51,008 nucleotides of DNA, from the NCBI GenBank assembly GCA_026399315.1, contig JAPLRF010000048.1, positions 1 to 51,008 of the forward strand, in the 5' to 3' direction. Below the pieces are notes generated by a model. The model saw only the letters and a program-made list of their open reading frames with translations. It ran no database searches and was not told where the DNA came from. The position numbers and the translations under genes were made by a program. This DNA comes from Gammaproteobacteria bacterium. GTDB lineage: Bacteria; Pseudomonadota; Gammaproteobacteria; Coxiellales; Coxiellaceae. Shown here piece after piece: positions 45,584 through 51,008 of this stretch. How positions within the stretch are numbered: the stretch's first letter is position 1; each line of letters starts with the position of its first letter.

Positions 45584-48500
45584 TTATTGATTGGTGCGGT
45601 TTACGCTTACTACCTGCATTTCCTCGCCATCATCAGGATGCTTTTGGGTTCGAGGGTCAGAAGTAACGATTGACGTTACTGCAGCAACTGTTGAAACAGC
45701 CTCACTTTTAGCATTTTCAATTCCCTCAACAGCAGTAACAAACTGTAAAACTTCTTCCGGATTAAGCGATTCGCGATTATTGACTTTACCGCTTAAAGAT
45801 TGATATATTTTTTTTAATTCACTTTGCATCGTCTTAATTCGCGCATTTTCATTCTCTGGTTTAACGGCAGCGTGATATTGCTCCGAAAATTCATTAAATT
45901 TAGCGAGCAGTGTCGCCTGTTCCCCGGACACTGGCGCCGCAGCCGCAGCATCAGCCGCAGTTTTCCTGTTTTCAGTCCTGCACACAGCAATATCCGCCAA
46001 AGCCTTTTTAATGATTGTATCGACATCTGAAACAGCTTCAGCCGAAATATCTTCTCGATTCCTAATCTGATCAATCCTAGAGATAGCAATCACCTTAATG
46101 GCATTAGCTGCATTTTTTAGCTCCTCGGAATCCACAGAGAGACCACCCCAATTATACTGCAAATCAAAAGTTTCAACTTTTTCATTTATTAATTTTCTTC
46201 GTTCATTTTGCACTCCGACATGATAGACCGTAACGCTTTTAACCGCTTCATCAAATTTATTCACCGCTTCATCAATGCCTTTTTTTTGAGCACCAAGATC
46301 ATCCTGAGGGGCGAAGCTGTTTAGCAATTTATTAACAGTTGCTCGAGCACTTAAAACATTTTTATCGCTCTCTACAAAGTTCGCTTGCTTATCAGTCAAC
46401 ACAGGTTTTGTTTTAGCATAAATTTCTTCAAATATTTTCATCACGCTTTCTTGCGAATTGCCCACTACTTCACGCGCTGAAGTTTCGGCTTCTTCAACCG
46501 ATGCTCGCGCTGCTTGTGCTGCTTGTGCTGCTTGTGCTGCTTTCAAAACAGTTATTTTGTCATTCGCTGGTTGATAGATTTGTTTGGCACTTAATACAAG
46601 CCAACGCGATTCTAGTTTTTTTCTTTCTCCATCACCTTCAGGCAATTTTTCAATTAAGAGTTTTACATCTCGAATCGCATCCCATATCGCCTCCCTAATG
46701 CTTTCCAACGCTGGAATATCATTTGCTTTCGCAACAGCACCTGGCGCATCTTTAAAAAGCTTTTCTATTCTTTGCAATTCAACTTCCGCTGCACATATTG
46801 ACTTGATTTTTTCATGCGCATCTTCTTGTAATTTAGCTAATGGGGCAACTAGATTCTCCTGGAAATGCTTTGCAAAAGGTGCTTGAGATGCCTCATCCAA
46901 ATCTGTAAATGCTGCTTTCGCAGCAACAACTGCCGCTTCGGCTTTTAAAATATCCGCGAGTTCACTAGGCACCCCGCCGCCATTGCCATCGCTAACGTAT
47001 GCCGATAATTGCCCAACTGCTGTAGCGTCCTCAGCAGCAAGAAGCGCTTTATTTGCAGCAGCAATCGCTCCCTCTGCTTCCTTAAAAAGTCTGCCGACAT
47101 TTTCAATCGCTTTTATTTTTTCATTCGCAGCAGTTTGTAAAGCCACAAGTTGATTTGCCAATGCACGTGCTTGTTGCGCTAATGGTTCTCGTGCCGCATC
47201 TTTATCATCCACACCCACTTTTTCAATTGCATCTTCAACCGCTTCAATTGCAGCCAATGCTTTTGTGATTAGAGCAGTCTCAGGCGCGGAAATAGTATCT
47301 GCAGACAATGCTTTTACCGCATCAACATCAGCCGCTGCTGTTATTGCAGGTTGAATAAGCGCAATGGCAGTTTTCGCGGCAGTACTCAGCTCACCTACTG
47401 CTTTGATAGCCGCTATTTTTTTGCTTGCATCCGATTTGCTTTTTATTGTGGTAAAAAAGGTTTCTATTAAATTTCCATTCTCTTTCATTTCTATTTTTTC
47501 GAACTTATCACATAATTCAGAACGTCGATTAGCCAACCCTGCTTTTGCCGCATCATCAAGCAGATTATATTTTTCTTCAGCGGTAAAAAAATTCTTTTCT
47601 GCCAATGTAGTAAATGCCGTGGACGGAATCACACCGTCAATACCTGCTTGTGCAGACAACGCTTCTATTTCAGCAATATTTTTAGCTGCATTAATTTTTT
47701 GTGGGATGGCATTAGCGGCACCTTCTGCGGTTTTCAAAGCAGTCGTTGCAGCATCTACTAATGCTATTTTTTCTGTTTTCTGAGCTGTTATTTTCGTCGC
47801 ACTGCGATCAAGACCCATTATTCTCGCGTTATGTTTTGCTTTTTCCTTATCATTCAATTTCTCAAAGGCAGCTTTCGCAGCGGCAATTTCAGCAGCGGGA
47901 GAAGTGGCTACTGCATCACCTACGGCATCAGAATTTCCAGCTTCAACAATTTTTTTACTGGCAGAAACAATAGCTTCATCTGCCGCATTCATTTTTTTTA
48001 TTGCGTCACCTAAAAAACTTTCGCATAATTTATCCGCATTGGCTTTTAATTTTGCTGCATCAACAGCAAGTTTATCGGCCCTATCTTTTAATGGTGTTTT
48101 AGCAGCATCATCGAGCGCGGCATAACTTTCCGCTGCTTTATCGCATTCTGCTTTACATTCCGCCGCACGATTTTCAACAGCAGGAACATTTGATAAAGAA
48201 TCTACTGTTCCCCCATCAGCCAAGCCAATTAATGCTGTGGCGCTTGCCTCTTTCATTTTCGCTTCCGCCGCTTTAATCGCCGCTTCAGCTTCATTTATTT
48301 TTGTTTTTTTGGATTCTGCTGCTGCAGTTAATCCTGCTTTAAATTCATCAAGTTTACCTTGAAAAAACTTCCCTGCTTGTTCATCAGCAGCAAAATTTTT
48401 CTTAATTGCACCCTCTGCTTTTTCGATAGCATTGCTTGCTGCACTATGAGGCTCGCTAGCAAGAGCTGCTGTGTCTGCAAGATTTTCTAGTTCTGCAACC

Positions 48501-50308
48501 GTTTTTGCATTCACTGTTGCTGCATTTGCAGCATCAACCGCCTTTACTGCTTCTTGAAACTCAGCACCCGCCGTCTTTATATTTTTATCTTTACTCTCTT
48601 TTTCCACCGTTAATGTTCTAACTATTTCACTAAGCGCTGCATTTTTCTCCGTGTAGATTTTAGGAACTTCAAACGTCGGATCAATTTTTTTAAACTCAGC
48701 AACCCGTTTATCCATCGCATCTTGCGCGGCTTTTGCTGCAGAAAGTGCGACATCAACACCGGACGCTAAAAAAGTTTTATCATCGTAGGCATCAGGTAAT
48801 TTAACAGCAGCCGCAGTCACAGCGTCTATGGCTTTCTCAAGTTCGGATAATACCGCCAGTCCAAAGCCACATTTTTTATCCTTAAATGTAACCTCTAAAT
48901 AGCCCGCTTTCATAAACGTCTTGAGTAATAATTCTTCTTTGTCTGTAAACTCTCCTTTGACACCGCCAACTATGCGTTCTTTTTTGCTTGCTTGATCTTC
49001 TTTATCGCCGTCAATCGGCATAATAGTAATGGCGCGGGGATCTTCATATTGCTTTTTTAAGCCTGCTTCACCTGCAATACGCAATGCGATCGATTGCGCT
49101 GCGATCATCTGCCACGAATTTTCCTGCGTCATCACTTTATCGTTATTGGAAGTGCAGTGCCATTTAACCGTGCCATCTTTTTCTACACTGCGGGTGACGG
49201 AAATATTGACGTTTTCTGTTTTTTCTTCTACTGCCTTTTGCCCTGTCATTTGGTTGGCAGGAACAGCCGCTGTTACGGCAATGGCTTTCATGAAAATCGT
49301 GAATGTTTTATTATTCTCAAAGGTGATTCGGTCTCTTGGGTTTTTCGGGTCTTCCTTATCAACACTCAATTCAAATTTTTTATATTTTTTATTTGAATTA
49401 AAAGACGCAGCCATTTTGGCTAATTCAGCATCCGCAAAGGCTTTTGAAATAATTATTTTTTGTTCGACTGGCGCTAATGTGTGTAGTAAATAGGCCGAGA
49501 TTGAGTTGACTGTGGTGGTGGTTTTTTTTGATTGAGCGGGATCGACTTTTTTTGATGTCGCATCATCCTCGATTTTATCTTTCAGTGTTGATTTTTTTGC
49601 TAATTCGTTAAATGCTAAACGCATGGTTTTTGCTTGTTTTTCAGTTTGACCCCCCTTCTCATGAAATTGATTTAATTCGCTTGTATTATTGTGATCATCC
49701 AAAATTGCCATCGCCGTCCAATCAGCGCAGGTGTTGCAAAATTGTGTAGCAACGCCGCGTTTTTTTTCAAATTGTATTGGGCTTCCATTTTCAAAAACCT
49801 TACCGATTGCGTCGCCAATATTTTTTTTAAGGTTTTCATCAAATTGATTGTTTTGATCTGATTGAAGTAACGAATCAAACTGAACGACTTTAATTGTTTT
49901 TTGATCAGCGCTGATTTCAACTTGTAATTGCGTAAAATGATTGTCGTTAACATGAAGGACAAAATCGAGCGTTAATGCTTGCGTGGCTTTTGGTGTTTCA
50001 GCATCCAATTTCACTTTAATTGCGGTTAACGCTTGTGAGAATGAAATGGCTTCTGGCGGGTGTTTTGCTAATTCATCCGCATTCTCTGCTGCTTCGGTAT
50101 CATCTGCGCCTGTTGTTATCTTAGGTTCACGTAACGTGCCATCTTTATTGGCAGAAACTAAACCGGCGTAATGCAGGCGACTTTTTGTGTTGCACCGTTC
50201 CAGTTCCTTTTCTTTTAATGGCTGTAATACCGCTGCGACAATATCTGCGCTCACATAATCGTTCGGATTTGCTGAAAGTGCAATTTTTTTTGGATCAACT
50301 GTTGGCAT
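45584..50308 (-). CDS. Giant candidate effector: Ulp/YopJ-like cysteine protease motif and alanine-rich repeats
   Basis: A 1574-aa protein. In the N-terminus, H124 (VNDNHFTQLQVEI), D145 (VVQFDSL), Q189 and C194 (ATQFCNTCADW) lie in the order and spacing of CE-clan peptidases (about 21, 44 and 5 residues apart; Ulp1 about 17, 43 and 6). NDYVSADIVAAVLQPL (16-31) resembles the segment opening Ulp/ElaD-like domains. Residues about 260-500 are unrecognised. About 570-1260 hold some seven degenerate 95-residue alanine-rich helical units marked by patterns such as YAALDDAAKTPLKDRADKL and YNLLDDAAKAGLANRRSEL. There is no signal peptide. CE-clan effectors remove ubiquitin-like proteins or acetylate host proteins. 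The ORF and repeats are certain; the protease assignment is by motif. Confidence 0.7.
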   Translation of the reverse strand: MPTVDPKKIALSANPNDYVSADIVAAVLQPLKEKELERCNTKSRLHYAGLVSANKDGTLREPKITTGADDTEAAENADELAKHPPEAISFSQALTAIKVKLDAETPKATQALTLDFVLHVNDNHFTQLQVEISADQKTIKVVQFDSLLQSDQNNQFDENLKKNIGDAIGKVFENGSPIQFEKKRGVATQFCNTCADWTAMAILDDHNNTSELNQFHEKGGQTEKQAKTMRLAFNELAKKSTLKDKIEDDATSKKVDPAQSKKTTTTVNSISAYLLHTLAPVEQKIIISKAFADAELAKMAASFNSNKKYKKFELSVDKEDPKNPRDRITFENNKTFTIFMKAIAVTAAVPANQMTGQKAVEEKTENVNISVTRSVEKDGTVKWHCTSNNDKVMTQENSWQMIAAQSIALRIAGEAGLKKQYEDPRAITIMPIDGDKEDQASKKERIVGGVKGEFTDKEELLLKTFMKAGYLEVTFKDKKCGFGLAVLSELEKAIDAVTAAAVKLPDAYDDKTFLASGVDVALSAAKAAQDAMDKRVAEFKKIDPTFEVPKIYTEKNAALSEIVRTLTVEKESKDKNIKTAGAEFQEAVKAVDAANAATVNAKTVAELENLADTAALASEPHSAASNAIEKAEGAIKKNFAADEQAGKFFQGKLDEFKAGLTAAAESKKTKINEAEAAIKAAEAKMKEASATALIGLADGGTVDSLSNVPAVENRAAECKAECDKAAESYAALDDAAKTPLKDRADKLAVDAAKLKANADKLCESFLGDAIKKMNAADEAIVSASKKIVEAGNSDAVGDAVATSPAAEIAAAKAAFEKLNDKEKAKHNARIMGLDRSATKITAQKTEKIALVDAATTALKTAEGAANAIPQKINAAKNIAEIEALSAQAGIDGVIPSTAFTTLAEKNFFTAEEKYNLLDDAAKAGLANRRSELCDKFEKIEMKENGNLIETFFTTIKSKSDASKKIAAIKAVGELSTAAKTAIALIQPAITAAADVDAVKALSADTISAPETALITKALAAIEAVEDAIEKVGVDDKDAAREPLAQQARALANQLVALQTAANEKIKAIENVGRLFKEAEGAIAAANKALLAAEDATAVGQLSAYVSDGNGGGVPSELADILKAEAAVVAAKAAFTDLDEASQAPFAKHFQENLVAPLAKLQEDAHEKIKSICAAEVELQRIEKLFKDAPGAVAKANDIPALESIREAIWDAIRDVKLLIEKLPEGDGERKKLESRWLVLSAKQIYQPANDKITVLKAAQAAQAAQAARASVEEAETSAREVVGNSQESVMKIFEEIYAKTKPVLTDKQANFVESDKNVLSARATVNKLLNSFAPQDDLGAQKKGIDEAVNKFDEAVKSVTVYHVGVQNERRKLINEKVETFDLQYNWGGLSVDSEELKNAANAIKVIAISRIDQIRNREDISAEAVSDVDTIIKKALADIAVCRTENRKTAADAAAAAPVSGEQATLLAKFNEFSEQYHAAVKPENENARIKTMQSELKKIYQSLSGKVNNRESLNPEEVLQFVTAVEGIENAKSEAVSTVAAVTSIVTSDPRTQKHPDDGEEMQVVSVNRTNQ

Positions 50309-50330
50309 CGTCGTGCTCTCTTGTGTGGTT

Positions 50331-50363
50331 CACACGCAGGCTACCACCCGCGTTCTGTACTAT
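50331..50363. repeat. REP-like repeat (class 2)
   Basis: cacacgcaggctaccacccg, then cgttctgtactat; close to 37079-37112. It is in the leader of the 1574-aa gene, between its promoter and start. Confidence 0.6.
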
Positions 50364-50418
50364 TTGATATAGCGCCTTTCGCTCATCTCACTATCATTTA
50401 TAGTACAGATTAGTGAGT

Positions 50419-50451
50419 ATTTTATGATAATAACCTTAAGGAAATGTTAAA
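50419..50451 (-). promoter_or_regulatory. PmrA-like box and -10 of the 1574-aa gene
   Basis: On the minus strand the box (50451 to 50436) reads TTTAA-CA-TT-TC-CTTAA, one base from cTTAA-N2-TT-N2-cTTAA. Exactly 11 bp downstream is TAAAAT (50424 to 50419). It is one of the two best matches with a -10 in the window. The leader to the ATG is about 100 nt and contains a REP unit. Confidence 0.6.
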
Positions 50452-50557
50452 TTTTTAAGATAACGGCTTAATGTGGGTAAACGCATCTTAATTTGGCTCA
50501 TAGCCGAAAGCGCATATTGATTCTAAATTGGCGAATAGGGTGTTTTTGCAGTAAGTG

Positions 50558-50711
50558 AGTGAATTAGTACGGAAGCCCCGACGTTAGTCGGGCGCGAAAA
50601 ATTATATATCCATCGCCAATGAAGATGCGAATTTAGAGATGAACTATTTTTTTAAAATATTTTGTGTATTTGCACGAGGGCTACCGCCGCTCGCTTCCAT
50701 ACGTATTCACT
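50558..50711. repeat. Decayed inverted-repeat element
   Basis: Arms 50558-50575 and 50694-50711 match as inverted repeats at 15 of 18 positions. Inside are a class-2 REP unit (about 50568-50596, inner stem cccgac/gtcggg) and a second (50672-50703, cgagggctaccgcc). The layout equals the element at 35926-36103. Its right edge abuts the mazF remnant. Confidence 0.6.
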
Positions 50712-50713
50712 AG

Positions 50714-50860
50714 CCAGAAAGAATCGGTAAAAGAAAGGCATGGGTGAAAATCAGTCAAATTAGAACATTGTCTGTATTACGACTGGGGAAAAAAATCACC
50801 CGTCTTTCAGAACAAGAAGTAAAGCAGGTGATCGATGGATTAAATGAAATTATCAGTTGA
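50714..50860 (+). pseudogene. 3' remnant of a MazF/PemK-type toxin gene
   Basis: Reading from just after a stop at 50711-50713, the frame gives RKAWVKISQIRTLSVLRLGK, then ITRLSEQEVKQVIDGLNEII and a stop (TGA 50858-50860). This is the C-terminal end of MazF/PemK endoribonucleases (KISQIRTLS and the GLNEII end). The N-terminal half, including the start and catalytic arginine region, is gone and is replaced by the inverted-repeat element. A nearby GTG at 50744 could start a 38-residue peptide, but nothing suggests it is used. Confidence 0.75.
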
Positions 50861-50870
50861 ACAACACTCC

Positions 50871-51008
50871 TGTCAAAGCAATTTAGAAATGTCCGCTTCT
50901 TAGCAAGATAGAGATGTCCTCTTTTTACTAAGAAGCCCTTATTGCCCCGCGGCCAGAGCCAGATCACTTTTAAGTGATTTAATGCTCATTGCGGGGTTTT
51001 TCCACGGA
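50871..51008. mobile_element. Possible insertion-sequence end running out of the window
   Basis: Begins tgtcaaagca 10 bp after the mazF remnant. Two copies of taga(a/g)atgtcc (50884-50894 and 50909-50919) are 25 bp apart. The inverted pair gcttcttag/ctaagaagc (50895-50903 and 50928-50936), the hairpin atcactt/aagtgat and gccccgc/gcggggttttt follow. Tandem sub-terminal repeats of this kind resemble ends of IS481-like elements, but no transposase is within the window. The stretch 50309-51008 has no intact gene. Confidence 0.35.

Noticed and set aside
47364..49493. Several long plus-strand frames (up to 154 codons) opposite the 1574-aa gene.
   Set aside because: Antisense to GC-rich alanine codons, which gives long stop-free shadows. 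The minus-strand protein has repeats, a promoter and a full-length frame.
50755..50967. A 70-codon minus-strand frame near the window end.
   Set aside because: It is antisense to the mazF remnant and crosses the palindromic candidate IS end. The plus-strand frame has clear toxin similarity, so this one is a shadow.

Overview
The window looks like a chromosomal segment of an AT-rich, host-associated gammaproteobacterium, most plausibly of the order Legionellales (Coxiellaceae- or Legionella-like). This rests on gene orders typical of gammaproteobacteria (rnfB-like/nth, fmt/dprA/smg/topA/tsaC, argS/ftsN-like/hslVU, ubiE/ubiJ/ubiB, comM/ubiK, yqgE/ruvX/pyrB, dnaA/dnaN), on LPS heptose and ubiquinone genes, and on several large orphan proteins that look like secretion effectors. 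No tool was run; family names come from motifs read by eye.

Layout. 1-4128: a 975-aa candidate effector with a SidE/Dup-type phosphodiesterase motif set, then a broken DUF4143 ATPase gene. 4127-9845: metQ, metI, metN, dcd, a DUF4143-type ATPase, mrp and a small coiled-coil gene, all on minus. 9952-12698: metG, a two-cluster ferredoxin and nth. 12860-17138 (minus): a membrane-associated candidate effector, guaC, gmhB, an ORF6N gene and fmt. 17259-22807: dprA, smg, topA, tsaC and an F-box-like two-helix membrane candidate effector. 22887-27078: argS, an FtsN-like protein lacking its SPOR domain, hslV and hslU. 27067-34682: an intact DUF4143 ATPase with an upstream repeat array, ubiE, ubiJ, a DUF2442/DUF4160 pair, ubiB, tRNA-Arg(CCG), hicB with a frameshifted hicA, comM and ubiK. 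34918-39268: cystathionine beta-synthase and gamma-lyase, separated by a 178-bp inverted-repeat element and a 275-aa orphan, then a coiled-coil and an SH3 protein. 39342-44518: dnaN, dnaA, pyrB, ruvX, a ParD-like/RelE pair and yqgE. 44572-45568: a REP-associated transposase with three identical REP copies. 45584-50308: a 1574-aa alanine-rich protein with an N-terminal Ulp/YopJ-like cysteine protease motif set. 50309-51008: repeats, a mazF remnant and a possible insertion-sequence end.

How parts fit. Four of the five candidate effector genes (221, 21827, 36983 and 50308) are preceded by a 16-bp element resembling the PmrA box described for Legionella and Coxiella Dot/Icm genes (cTTAA-N2-TT-N2-cTTAA), each exactly 11 bp upstream of a -10-like hexamer. 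The fifth (13825) has the box but no good -10. Three of the products carry motifs of eukaryotic or host-ubiquitin biology (SidE-type phosphodiesterase, F-box-like, Ulp/YopJ-like protease). I infer a co-regulated, ubiquitin-directed effector set scattered among housekeeping genes. MetNIQ with the cystathionine synthase/lyase pair suggests that imported methionine serves as the cysteine source.

A second theme is small repeats acting on genes. REP copies supply the last codons and stop of ubiB and of the ferredoxin gene, another dispersed repeat supplies the end of ruvX, and palindromes or direct repeats sit just upstream of the DUF4143 ATPase genes.
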